Shown here: in pieces, positions 17,961-27,028 of the stretch
Numbering within the stretch: position 1 is the stretch's first letter
Layout: each line of letters starts with the position of its first letter
Assembly: GCF_019704315.1 (NCBI RefSeq)
Contig: NZ_AP024597.1
Span: 248,001 to 312,000 of the forward strand
DNA length: 64,000 nt
Direction: 5' to 3'
Source: Stygiolobus caldivivus
GTDB taxonomy: Archaea > Thermoproteota > Thermoprotei_A > Sulfolobales > Sulfolobaceae
Position numbers and translations under genes: made by a program
The notes under the pieces: generated by a model
Seen by the model: the letters and a program-made list of their open reading frames with translations, nothing else
What the model was told of the DNA's origin: nothing
Databases searched by the model: none

Positions 17961-19385
17961 ATGAAAGGTCTAAGCGGAAAAGTAATAGGAGTAGTTGTGG
18001 TCGTACTAATAATAATAGTAGTATTAGGAGTTTATTTATCGACTAGCCATCCCTCAACAGCACCTACAACACCTTCCCCTACATCTACATCTAATGTTAC
18101 TTTAACGGTAGTTACTTTTAGAGGTCAATCAGCTAATTTCATACAATATGCAGGAGAGCTCTTCTCACAAGAACACCCCGGAGTCACAGTAAAAGTCTAT
18201 GCCTACCCTTTCAGTGAGTACATCACTAAGGAACTAACTGTCCTTGAAGCTGGTTCTTCACAATATGATATTATAGGTTATACTTCAACGTCTGCACAAA
18301 AAGTAGCTCCCTACTTAATTACCCTTAACCAATCCGACTTTAATATGAGCGATATAATAATGCCACAAGAGGATTTCGGAGGAATAATATATAACGTAAC
18401 ATCACACCAGAACGAAATGATCGGAGTAGCTTACGAAACTGCAGTATACTTATTGGCATATAAAAGCAATATATTTGATAACCAGACTTTAGCTAACGAG
18501 TTTTACCAACAATATCATGTTCCCTTTAACCCAGCTATGTGGGATAATTGGACAGACGTGATAGACGTGGATCAATTCCTGACTTCACACCACATAACCG
18601 AGTACGGTTTCCTGATAGATGACCACGTATCTCACGGGATAATCGACGCATACCCAGCAGTCTTCGGATGGTACTACATTAGAGACTCTTCACTATCACA
18701 AGGCGGATACGGGATACCGGGCTTCAACATAATGTTTGAAAATTACATTCCTTCTGGACTTTCCTATCCTTTACCTTCCTTTAATTCAACGGCTGGAGTT
18801 GAAGCCCTAGAAACGTATAAAGCACTGGTTAGCTATGAACCCAACCCCTCATCACTACAAGTCTGTTACGGAAACATAGGTGAACTCTACTCGAACGCCT
18901 CGGGTGCGTTTTTATTTACCACTCAGATATCTGAATTACCCTCATCACAAGTAAACCAGACCTTACTAGCACCTTTACCGGGAGGATATGCAGAGACGGG
19001 GACAGACTTCTTGGGGATAAGTAAGTATTCTCTTCATAAACAACTTGCGTTAGAGTTCCTACAGTTCTTGTTATCACCCAAGGTACAGGAACTTGCATTC
19101 CTTAAATTCGACAAGTTCCCCGTGTCTAAAGAGGCATTTACACAACTAATTTCTAATAGTTCTATACCATCATTCCAAAGGGAGTGGTTAAACGCTACAT
19201 ATAACGCTGCCCTAGAGGCATGGGCTAACCCGCCAAATATCCCTCCGACTTACTCTTCACTAATCCCTGATTTTAATAATGAAGTATATTCATATTTGAT
19301 CGGACAAGCTAATAACCCGAGTTCAGTGCTTCAGGCAGCTGCAAGCGAATGGGTAAGTGCTGTGGAGTCTTACTACGGTGGTTAG
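17961..19385 (+). CDS. ABC transporter extracellular solute-binding protein (sugar type)
   Basis: 474 residues. An N-terminal hydrophobic anchor (about 8-27) is followed by a Ser/Thr/Pro-rich linker (STAPTTPSPTSTS) of the kind that holds Sulfolobales binding proteins off the membrane. The rest has the family-1 periplasmic binding fold: LTVVTFRGQS at the start, a region around GVTVKVYAYPFSEY, and the late FLQFLLSPKVQELAF typical of carbohydrate binders. It begins a three-gene operon with the ATPase (3 bp later) and the fused permease. The substrate is probably an oligosaccharide, but it cannot be read from sequence. Confidence 0.9.
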   Translation: MKGLSGKVIGVVVVVLIIIVVLGVYLSTSHPSTAPTTPSPTSTSNVTLTVVTFRGQSANFIQYAGELFSQEHPGVTVKVYAYPFSEYITKELTVLEAGSSQYDIIGYTSTSAQKVAPYLITLNQSDFNMSDIIMPQEDFGGIIYNVTSHQNEMIGVAYETAVYLLAYKSNIFDNQTLANEFYQQYHVPFNPAMWDNWTDVIDVDQFLTSHHITEYGFLIDDHVSHGIIDAYPAVFGWYYIRDSSLSQGGYGIPGFNIMFENYIPSGLSYPLPSFNSTAGVEALETYKALVSYEPNPSSLQVCYGNIGELYSNASGAFLFTTQISELPSSQVNQTLLAPLPGGYAETGTDFLGISKYSLHKQLALEFLQFLLSPKVQELAFLKFDKFPVSKEAFTQLISNSSIPSFQREWLNATYNAALEAWANPPNIPPTYSSLIPDFNNEVYSYLIGQANNPSSVLQAAASEWVSAVESYYGG

Positions 19386-19388
19386 GTA

Positions 19389-20342
19389 GTGTCCGTAGAA
19401 CTACAGGACGTAAAGAAAATATATAGGGGGAGTAAGACACCCGCAGTGGACGGTATAACCCTAAAGGTAGAAAAGGGAGAATTTTTTGTAATTTTAGGAC
19501 CTTCAGGCTCAGGTAAAACTACTTTATTGAGGTTAATTTCCGGTCTAGAAAGACCAAATGGGGGTAAAATAAAAATTGACGGGGAAGAGGTAAGTGAACT
19601 CCCGCCTTCAAAGAGGAATATAGGTATGGTCTTTCAGAACTATGCTCTGTATCCGCATAAGACAGTTTTAGAGAACTTAATAATGCCTCTAGAAGGTTCC
19701 TTAGGTAAGAAGGATGCAATAAGTGAGGCTGAGGAGATCAGTAAAAAACTCGGGATATACGAATACTTAGGTAAGTATCCTTCAGAACTTTCTGGAGGGC
19801 AACAGCAGAGGGTAGCTCTGGCTAGAGCTATCTTAAAGAGACCTAAAGTGTTCCTTATGGACGAGCCGCTTTCCAACTTAGACGCTCCTTTAAGGGTATC
19901 AGCGAGAAAACTCATAAAGGATATTCAGCGAGAAAACGGGATAACTACTATTTACGTAACACATGACCATGTAGAAGCTATGGCTATTGCCGATAGGGTC
20001 GCAATAATGAATAATGGGAGAATAATTCAAGTTGGTACCCCAGAAGAAGTGTATAATGACCCGGTAGATGAGTTTGTAGCAACGTTTTTCGGAAACCCAC
20101 CTATGAAGATTATATCAGGCAGAGTTTTAGGGTTAGAGGGAAAGATAGGTATAAGGGCAGAGGACATAGAGATAGGGGACGGGGAGTTAGTAGGGAAAGT
20201 CACTGACGTGGAATTCTGGGGAGACAGATATTTGGCATATGTAAACTTAAACGGCGATGTGATCCCAGTCTTTGTTAGTTATAGACCCAAAGTAGGTTCA
20301 GAGGTAAAGATTAAATTGAGACGTTATAAGAGGTTTTTATGA
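19389..20342 (+). CDS. ABC transporter ATP-binding protein (MalK/UgpC type)
   Basis: 317 residues. All nucleotide-binding motifs are visible: Walker A GPSGSGKTT (about residue 37), Q-loop FQNYALYPHKTV, signature LSGGQQQRVALARA, Walker B FLMDEPLSNLD and the H-loop in THDHVEAM. A short C-terminal beta domain (IGIRAEDIEIGDGELV) is the OB/TOBE regulatory domain, shorter than in MalK. It starts at GTG 19389, three bases after the binding-protein stop, and overlaps the permease by 4 bp (ATGA). Confidence 0.93.
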   Translation: MSVELQDVKKIYRGSKTPAVDGITLKVEKGEFFVILGPSGSGKTTLLRLISGLERPNGGKIKIDGEEVSELPPSKRNIGMVFQNYALYPHKTVLENLIMPLEGSLGKKDAISEAEEISKKLGIYEYLGKYPSELSGGQQQRVALARAILKRPKVFLMDEPLSNLDAPLRVSARKLIKDIQRENGITTIYVTHDHVEAMAIADRVAIMNNGRIIQVGTPEEVYNDPVDEFVATFFGNPPMKIISGRVLGLEGKIGIRAEDIEIGDGELVGKVTDVEFWGDRYLAYVNLNGDVIPVFVSYRPKVGSEVKIKLRRYKRFL

Positions 20343-21985
20343 GATATTATTTCCCTTATTTGATATACATTACAGCTTTCGGTATTATACCCTTTGCAGT
20401 AACATTTGCGTTGGTGGGAATAAACCTAAAAGAAGCTGAAGCCGTATTTAAGCTAGTCCCGGTAAGTACTATAATTTACAACACTCTGGTATTTTCTCTG
20501 GTATCCGCAGTAGTAACTACGTTAGTAGGTACAATACTCGCTATATTTGTAGATACTATGAAAAGAGGAAAGAGACTAGCTTCTATCCTTATAATGCTAC
20601 CCTATACTATTCCCTTTACCTCTTCAGCTCTTATATGGAGCATAAGCTTATACGGTAACTACGGGTGGTTTTCTTACCTATTTCACGTCCCGTTTGACCC
20701 GCTTTACTTATCATCTACCGCCATATGGGCGGTAACTGGAGTGAACATATGGTCTATGACCCCCATGTCTTTTCTTATCATGCTTTCAGCACTGAAATCC
20801 ATACCCCAAGAAGTAAGAGAGGCGTCGGAAGTAGACGGATTAACCCTATCACAGTTTTACTCTAGAATAGCTTTACCTATGACTAGTAAAGCCTTCCTGC
20901 TGTCCTTCCTACTACAGTTTATTATAGCACTAGGTAATTTTGATACTCCTTATGTTCTCACCCAAGGAGGTCCCGGTTTCGCCTCGACGACTTTACCCCT
21001 TTTAGTATATGACGAGATCTTCCTGTTTGTCAATTTCTCAGGGGGCGAAATGGTAGCCGCAATTTTAAGCGGGATCTCTGTGATACCCGCAGTGCTTATT
21101 CTGATGCTTATAAAGAGCAGGAGGACACCATTCCCCTCACCGAATTTTAGGATACCTAACAGTATCTTTAAGGCCGTCCTATATGTCGCCTCTGCTTTTA
21201 TAATATTCCTCCTAGATTTTCCGGTCTATTGGATGTTCCTTGTAGCATTAAGGCCTAATGTATATGATTTTAAGTCCCCGCCGGTACTTTTACCCACCTC
21301 AATAGACCTGAAATACATTTCTACGTGTTTCTCTTCAGCTGTACCATATTTAACAAGTAGTGTTGTAGTAGCCTTACTCGCGTCTCTCATAACGATAGTC
21401 TTAGCCTTACCGTCCTCCTATGAGATTGAGAGAAAGGGTGTATTATGGCTCCTTTTAGTCTCAATTTTTCTATATTCTTTACCTTCAACGTCTTATATAA
21501 TACCTCTCTACTTGTTCTTTTCTAAAATAGGTCTGTTAAACACATGGTGGGCACTTATACTATCTACACCGGTTTTCACGGCAACGTTTGCAGTGTGGAT
21601 AATGTTTAATTTCTTTACCTCTTTTCCCAGAGCATATGACGAAGCTGCTGAAGTATTCGGAATTAAGAGGAAAATTACCAGAGTAATTGCACCGCTCTCC
21701 AAAACTACGACACTCTCTGCCTTCTTACTCTCTTTCATATTTAATTGGCACCTGCTGTTCTATCCGCTGTTACTGAGCGACACACCGTATAACATGGGGT
21801 TCCCGCCCAAAGGTGCGGAGACAATAACCATCTTCGCATTACAGGCTATAGGTGATGAAACAATAAATTGGGCAGCTTTAGCCTCATCTGCATTAATCGC
21901 AGCCCTACCTGTTATGGTCATCAGTTTCTTTACAATCGACAGGGTGATCAAGAGCGATAGTAAAAGCGGGCTAAAATTTGTTTAA
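20339..21985 (+). CDS. ABC transporter permease, two halves fused (MalF-MalG-like)
   Basis: 548 residues with about 12 membrane helices. It contains two EAA loops, the contact sites for the ATPase: EASEVDGLTLSQFYSRIALP (about residues 160-179) and EAAEVFGIKRKITRVIAP (about 432-449). Normal sugar importers have two separate permease genes of about 280-300 residues; here both are one polypeptide. The junction is around residues 255-290 (KSRRTPFPSPNFRIPNSIF). The ATG overlaps the ATPase stop. With a single binding protein and a single ATPase, this makes a complete importer in three genes. Confidence 0.9.
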   Translation: MRYYFPYLIYITAFGIIPFAVTFALVGINLKEAEAVFKLVPVSTIIYNTLVFSLVSAVVTTLVGTILAIFVDTMKRGKRLASILIMLPYTIPFTSSALIWSISLYGNYGWFSYLFHVPFDPLYLSSTAIWAVTGVNIWSMTPMSFLIMLSALKSIPQEVREASEVDGLTLSQFYSRIALPMTSKAFLLSFLLQFIIALGNFDTPYVLTQGGPGFASTTLPLLVYDEIFLFVNFSGGEMVAAILSGISVIPAVLILMLIKSRRTPFPSPNFRIPNSIFKAVLYVASAFIIFLLDFPVYWMFLVALRPNVYDFKSPPVLLPTSIDLKYISTCFSSAVPYLTSSVVVALLASLITIVLALPSSYEIERKGVLWLLLVSIFLYSLPSTSYIIPLYLFFSKIGLLNTWWALILSTPVFTATFAVWIMFNFFTSFPRAYDEAAEVFGIKRKITRVIAPLSKTTTLSAFLLSFIFNWHLLFYPLLLSDTPYNMGFPPKGAETITIFALQAIGDETINWAALASSALIAALPVMVISFFTIDRVIKSDSKSGLKFV

Positions 21986-22044
21986 GAAAAGGGGAGAGAA
22001 GAGGAATATAAAAAAGGAGAATGTAGCCACAGAATTTAAAATTT

Positions 22045-23628
22045 TTACCTTTGTTCCCTAGCGCTGGTCTCTCCTTCCTCTACCCATAAATTCACTTTCT
22101 TTCCGGCTTGTGTCAGGACATGTGGCTTATAGAACTTAAGGTACAGCCCGTAACCTATTGCGAACGCCAAGTACGCTATAGATACTATAGCAGCTGGCGT
22201 CTCAGGGAATACCGGTGGCCATATTGATGCGTATAGTGCGTAACCGAGTATCCCTGTAGCCACTATTGGTGCTGCATAGTGCTGAGCTATGTGTAATATA
22301 GCGTGTAGCTCATCTTTATGCCTCTCCTTTAGCCTATAGAATAGTGTTATGAGCGACGTATTTAAGAGGAAGTGTGTTAGTACCATCCCGAACAGGGCCA
22401 TCGTTGTAAGGAATTCAAATGTATCAGCGAGGGCCTGTAATACGTTCGAATTAGCAGTGGTCGTAGTTAAGGCTTGGATAGGGTTAAGCCCGTTAACAGC
22501 AAACATGGTAAAAGCAGTAGCAATAGCGGCTATTGAGGAAGCGACACCTATAAATGTCAGTGCCCTATATGGAGTGTGGTACTTAGGGTGTATTTTGGCG
22601 AACCATTTAGGGATCACATTATCCCTGGCCATTGAAAAGTAAACTCTACCTGCGTTACTCTGCATTGATACAGCGTCTGAAAAGGCAGAATTCATCGCTA
22701 CTAGGAAAAGTCCCATAGAGCCTATTATCCCTAGGTATAAGCCCATTACGATTATACCAGGTATTGTCTGCACGTCTGGGTTAGGGTTATTTGCCAAAGC
22801 ACCTAAGTTATTTACGCCCCACCCTACTACAATAGCATAGGCCATCTCTGTGAGTACTGCACCTACAATGAACACGCCTAAACTCAAAGCCCTCAGTATT
22901 TGTCTTGGGTGTTTGACTTCCTCACCTAACGGTGCCGAACCTCCATAGCCTATAAAGCTTGTTATAGAGAATACCATGGCAAGTCCTAGGGCTCCACCAG
23001 GGCCTCCTAAGGGAGCATATTCACTTGCGTATTGTGGCCATGCAAGCGGGTTGAACACCGCCAATGTATTGTCTGGAGCTTTAGCTATCACTATAGCGCC
23101 GATTACCGCTAAAAACGCCACTTCAAATAGTGAGGCGAATTTTAGCACACTTATTTGGGGCCTGATACCCAAGATGGCCAAGACGATAGGGACTATTACA
23201 AAGACTAATATTAACGGCACCCATATCCAAGCGGGCAACACTATGTGGTAGTAATAATCTAGGAACGCTGGTATTACGGCACCACCTATATAAGTAGGGA
23301 TTGCTGCCGTACTCGTGACCTGATATAGGACGTAAAGTAACCCGACTACTGTGGCAGGGATCGGACCGAAGGCGTTTGCCACGTACCCGTAATACCCTCC
23401 AGCACTGGAATGTTTTTTAGCTAGGTGGTATAGTGTATTGACCTCGAGGTACATTGCTAAAGTAGCTAGTAAGAACGCTAGCGGTGTTAGGGCGAAGGCA
23501 TATGCTATGGCCGACGTTATGAAGGCTACCACGTCGCAAGCCGGAGCCATAGCAGCTATTTCTTCAACTAGAGCACCTAGTGTATCTACTTGTCCTTTTT
23601 TCAGACGAGGGACTTCTTGTTGGCTCAT
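22045..23628 (-). CDS. APC-family amino acid permease
   Basis: 527 residues with about 12 membrane helices. The first helix region (LGALVEEIAAMAPACDVVAFITSAI) and the helix-6 segment (MVFSITSFIGYGGSAPLGEEVKHPRQIL) are typical of APC amino acid/polyamine transporters; the ExxxPRR-like end of helix 6 is present as EEVKHPRQ. Later ARDNVIPKWFAKIHPKYHTPYRAL is another hallmark. The substrate is unknown. It has a single-gene transcript with a natural ATG. Confidence 0.88.
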   Translation of the reverse strand: MSQQEVPRLKKGQVDTLGALVEEIAAMAPACDVVAFITSAIAYAFALTPLAFLLATLAMYLEVNTLYHLAKKHSSAGGYYGYVANAFGPIPATVVGLLYVLYQVTSTAAIPTYIGGAVIPAFLDYYYHIVLPAWIWVPLILVFVIVPIVLAILGIRPQISVLKFASLFEVAFLAVIGAIVIAKAPDNTLAVFNPLAWPQYASEYAPLGGPGGALGLAMVFSITSFIGYGGSAPLGEEVKHPRQILRALSLGVFIVGAVLTEMAYAIVVGWGVNNLGALANNPNPDVQTIPGIIVMGLYLGIIGSMGLFLVAMNSAFSDAVSMQSNAGRVYFSMARDNVIPKWFAKIHPKYHTPYRALTFIGVASSIAAIATAFTMFAVNGLNPIQALTTTTANSNVLQALADTFEFLTTMALFGMVLTHFLLNTSLITLFYRLKERHKDELHAILHIAQHYAAPIVATGILGYALYASIWPPVFPETPAAIVSIAYLAFAIGYGLYLKFYKPHVLTQAGKKVNLWVEEGETSAREQR

Positions 23629-23935
23629 TGCGGGTAAGTTTTAGGGTAACCCTATATTTATACTTTTTGGGTCTCCCTAATTTAATAATCGCGTTAATAT
23701 CAACATGGTGAAAACTTGATATTTTACGTAAAACCCTTACGTCGACTCGTTTTTACCAATTAGGTTGGTAAATCACATGCTTTCTGATTTGAGGTTTAGG
23801 GTTCTTAATCTAGCATGAAATAGAAGGAGTGCAAGGTGAACGTTCAGGGTAATTCCCAGCCGTCGCGGTTTTTCAATAAATACTAATAGAGACCACACAG
23901 ACGTGTGTGAAAAAGCACATAAGGGATTAAACATA
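23629..23935. other. 307-bp intergenic region, nothing recognised
   Basis: It begins with the APC permease promoter. There is no credible open frame, repeat or RNA structure that I can support. Confidence 0.4.
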
Positions 23936-24331
23936 TCATCGAAAAGGTGGGTCTTCTACGTAAATGTAAAAGTCCCTCAGCTGAACTGCACCGTCGTTAG
24001 ATAAGGATAGGACTTGGACTAAGGTGATGTATTCCAAGACGTCTAAGTTGTACTCTATTATGTCTAATTGGGAATTATCTAGTAGCTCTACTTTCAACTT
24101 AATTTTTCCGTAATCTATTACATACGAGTTATTACAAAATAGTATCGTATAGTCGTTCTCGCGTTTAACCGTTTTACACTCAGAATTATCAAGTTGGCCA
24201 TTAATAACGTGCTTCTTAAATTCGACCTCATAGGACTCAGGCGTAAAATTCTTCCTTACTATGCACTTTTCTACCCTTTCTAAATCTTTCTTTTTTAACC
24301 TATTTTTAAAAAAATTTAGGATCTCTTGTAT
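23936..24331 (-). CDS. Hypothetical protein with no canonical start codon
   Basis: An open frame of about 132 codons runs without interruption from just after the stop of the NifX-like gene to TGA at 23936-23938. Its composition looks like a real protein: an amphipathic N-terminal helix (IQEILNFFKNRLKKKDLERV) followed by a beta-rich body ending in VQLRDFYIYVEDP. No ATG, GTG or TTG occurs near its beginning. GAGGGTGA, a good ribosome-binding site, lies 4 nt before ATA at 24329-24331, so I placed the start there. Alternatives are a sequence error or a decayed start. It is probably co-transcribed with the NifX-like gene. Function unknown. Confidence 0.5.
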   Translation of the reverse strand: MQEILNFFKNRLKKKDLERVEKCIVRKNFTPESYEVEFKKHVINGQLDNSECKTVKRENDYTILFCNNSYVIDYGKIKLKVELLDNSQLDIIEYNLDVLEYITLVQVLSLSNDGAVQLRDFYIYVEDPPFR

Positions 24332-24343
24332 TATTTCACCCTC

Positions 24344-24712
24344 TTAGAAATGGCCGTGGTGATGGTGGTGGAAAGGTTCAGCATACATTTCTTCTTCCAG
24401 TTCCTCTTTTATGTTCTTCTTTAATTCCTCCAAATGGTCTAGTACGTCGTTCAGCGTCTTATATTCTGTAGGGATGTATTTTATCCTGCCGTACGACATC
24501 ATATATGAGCCCGGACATAAGAACTGTTTACCTACAACTATTGCGTCTGGTTCCAAGCTCAATATCGCATCCATTGTCATCTCTTTGCTACCCACTCCGG
24601 GGTTTTCGTACTGTTCTACTTCTTTTTTCTCCTCGTCTATAATACCTATTATTTCTGCCTCGTCCAGTGGTTTTAAATTATAATCTTTATCATAGGTTAC
24701 AGCTATTTTCAT
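24344..24712 (-). CDS. NifX/NifB-like cofactor-binding family protein with His-rich tail
   Basis: 122 residues. The fold pattern is that of the dinitrogenase iron-molybdenum cofactor family: KIAVTYDKDYNLKPLDEAEIIGIID at the N-terminus, then a central MDAILSLEPDAIVVGKQFLCPGSYMMSYG where the cysteine sits. The C-terminus is an acidic helix followed by FHHHHHGHF, a natural poly-histidine tail likely to bind Ni, Zn or Cu. There are no nif genes nearby. It is divergent from the Rdx-like gene and followed on the same strand by the start-less ORF. A metal-handling role is inferred. Confidence 0.7.
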   Translation of the reverse strand: MKIAVTYDKDYNLKPLDEAEIIGIIDEEKKEVEQYENPGVGSKEMTMDAILSLEPDAIVVGKQFLCPGSYMMSYGRIKYIPTEYKTLNDVLDHLEELKKNIKEELEEEMYAEPFHHHHHGHF

Positions 24713-24813
24713 TTCACATACTATCCTTTGGTGGGGCTAATAAATTCGTAATTAAATAAAGACCTTGATTATTCGTTATCAAACTATTTTAAGTTAAAAT
24801 GAAAACCCTTTTC

Positions 24814-25059
24814 ATGGAAGGGAAAGTACTAGTTAAAATAGTATATTGTAGACCTTGTGGGTATTTAGATAGGGCACTGGACTTAACTAAAGATATATTG
24901 AGCTACTTTGAAAACGTTTCAGTCGAATTAGAGCAAGGAAAAAACGGTATCTTCGACGTATATATTAATAATAACTTGATATTTTCTAGATATAAAGAAA
25001 AAAGGTTCCCACAGAATGAAGAAATACTAAAGGAGATAGGAAAAGTGGTTACTAGTTAA
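24814..25059 (+). CDS. Rdx/SelW-like thioredoxin-fold protein
   Basis: About 81 residues. It has VKIVYCRPCGYLDRAL near the N-terminus (the CxxC of the SelT/W/H Rdx family, both Cys, no selenocysteine), an amphipathic helix, VSVELEQGKNGIFDVYINN, and a C-terminal EEILKEIGKVV helix. The family takes part in thiol redox chemistry. A TATA-like TATTTTAAG at about 24786-24794 places transcription start at ATG 24814; an in-frame ATG at 24799 would add five residues. Confidence 0.75.
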   Translation: MEGKVLVKIVYCRPCGYLDRALDLTKDILSYFENVSVELEQGKNGIFDVYINNNLIFSRYKEKRFPQNEEILKEIGKVVTS

Positions 25060-25128
25060 GGACTAGGCAAAAAGAAAAGTAAATATGGTTTTTTGGAGAA
25101 AAAAAGCTTCAAATCATACCTTCCTAAT

Positions 25129-26841
25129 TCAAGATTTTTGCGTGGTTATTCTGTGCGTGGGTAATACCTTTTCTAGCTCGTTCTTAACTAACTGTACACT
25201 CTTTATCATCCCGTTAGACACTACGTCATAGTCACCGCTAAAAGCCATAGCTATGGAAGTTGTGACCTCACCTAAACTCACGTCTTCACTATAACTTACC
25301 CTACCTTTAACAAGTGTTAATACTACATTTACTAACCATACTATAGTAGCTATATCAGCGACTGCTGCACCTATCGTAGCTAGGACTTGTCCGTCAATGA
25401 ACGCCGGCGACAGTGGGTAGACCTCTTCCTTTCTTATTAGGCCTGTAACACCTAACTCTGAGAACCCTAAAATTACCATTATAGTACCTACTAGGTAACC
25501 CCAGAAGTGCACCCATGCCATTTTCGCAGAGTACCAAGCTTTCTGAGTCATCATTGGGAGCATTAAATATAGTGCTGCAAAACCAGCCGGGACTATAGAG
25601 AACAGTATCATAGCATGGAAGTGAGCTACTATATAATAGCCTTCATGTGCAAGTGAGTCAAATGCAATTATAGAGTTGGATATACCCATTACTCCACCGT
25701 ATATTGACCCGGCGAAAGACAGCACAGTCCACGCAGCCAGTAAATTCCACTTTATGTTCGCACCTTTTACCGTAGCAAATAAGTTAAAGAATGTCATCAT
25801 TGACGGTATAACTATCCCTTCTGTTAATACTTCTACTAATATTTTCACTTCTGGAGGTAAATTGACCATGTACAAGTGATGAATACCCAGAGGACCTGTA
25901 GAGAATATTAAGTAGAGAATTGCCGATATCCTAGCCATCTTGTCACTGTACAATGGCCTACCAGCTAAGGTAGGTATTAACAGATATAAGGAAGCTACAG
26001 CCGGGAACCAGGCTACATACACTATTCCGTGCCATAATGTAACGAAGGATATCTGGTCTGCTATCACATTATACCCTACAAGTTTATAGAAAGCGAGAAA
26101 GTCCCATAATGATGTCACTACTTCGCCTGAATAGCTCTCTAAGATTAAGATCGCAACTACTAAGCCGAATACGAGGAATATAGGCAATTTTTCATTCCTG
26201 TTCTTCGAAGCGAGGTAGAAGTGGTATACGTACCAGCCCGTCATTAAGTACACCCCAGCGTCAAGTAGTAACCACGCTATGTACCAGAAAGGCGATACTA
26301 CATAAAGGGAATACCCGGGGATCCCTATAGGTGCTAAGTAATACCAACCGGTTGCACTAAAGTAGTTGTCGAAACCTTGTTGGTGTGTTATTATTATAGG
26401 GCCTTCGAAGAACATAAAGGATATGTTAAACAGCACGAAGCCGAGGTTAAACACCCACTTAGCCCTTGGCTGTACGGAGAGCATCCTGAAGGTAAAGTAT
26501 ATGAATACTGCCAGGATTAGTTGTTGAGCAAACCCGAATAAGTCTCTTATACCGTGAAGGGTGACTGAGGCGTACCACTCTTGCGGTGTGAGGGGTAAGA
26601 ACTGTGCTACACCCCACGCGAATTCCTGAACTCTCACCATAAAAGCGTCTATTATTCCTAAAATACCCCATATTATGCTCAGCACAATCATCCCCATGGT
26701 GATCCTTGTAACCCAGTCTTTATCTAACTGGAATATTGCCTTTACTAGATCGGATATTTTACCCATAACGAAGTTAAATCCTAGATATCCACCTACTACG
26801 ATACCCCTAATAAGTCCCCTTAAGAAATCTCCTGCACTCAT
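25129..26841 (-). CDS. Heme-copper terminal oxidase subunit I (DoxB-like, B-type)
   Basis: 570 residues, about 14 membrane helices. The metal ligands are all visible: His96 in TLHGIRD (low-spin heme), His271 with Tyr275 in WHGIVY (CuB, cross-linked pair at the normal four-residue spacing), His321-His322 in GIHHLY (CuB), and His407/His409 in VAHFHAM (high-spin and low-spin hemes). It reduces O2 to water with electrons from quinol. The divergent WHGIVY instead of HPEVY and the overall look fit DoxB of Acidianus and other B-type oxidases. No subunit II or doxC/doxE gene is adjacent, which is odd. It is monocistronic. Confidence 0.88.
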   Translation of the reverse strand: MSAGDFLRGLIRGIVVGGYLGFNFVMGKISDLVKAIFQLDKDWVTRITMGMIVLSIIWGILGIIDAFMVRVQEFAWGVAQFLPLTPQEWYASVTLHGIRDLFGFAQQLILAVFIYFTFRMLSVQPRAKWVFNLGFVLFNISFMFFEGPIIITHQQGFDNYFSATGWYYLAPIGIPGYSLYVVSPFWYIAWLLLDAGVYLMTGWYVYHFYLASKNRNEKLPIFLVFGLVVAILILESYSGEVVTSLWDFLAFYKLVGYNVIADQISFVTLWHGIVYVAWFPAVASLYLLIPTLAGRPLYSDKMARISAILYLIFSTGPLGIHHLYMVNLPPEVKILVEVLTEGIVIPSMMTFFNLFATVKGANIKWNLLAAWTVLSFAGSIYGGVMGISNSIIAFDSLAHEGYYIVAHFHAMILFSIVPAGFAALYLMLPMMTQKAWYSAKMAWVHFWGYLVGTIMVILGFSELGVTGLIRKEEVYPLSPAFIDGQVLATIGAAVADIATIVWLVNVVLTLVKGRVSYSEDVSLGEVTTSIAMAFSGDYDVVSNGMIKSVQLVKNELEKVLPTHRITTQKS

Positions 26842-27028
26842 TTTAACCTACCTCACATTTTTTACTTAATCTCATTTAAACGTAGTTTTATAAAACATAT
26901 ATACACATTTCAAATCTTTTTGAATTAATACTTAAATATGGTGAAAAATAAACAATTAAATAAAGTAATTTTTTACACAAAATAGATCAGTGAAGTATTT
27001 ATTTTCCTCATTAACTGTAATATCTAGG

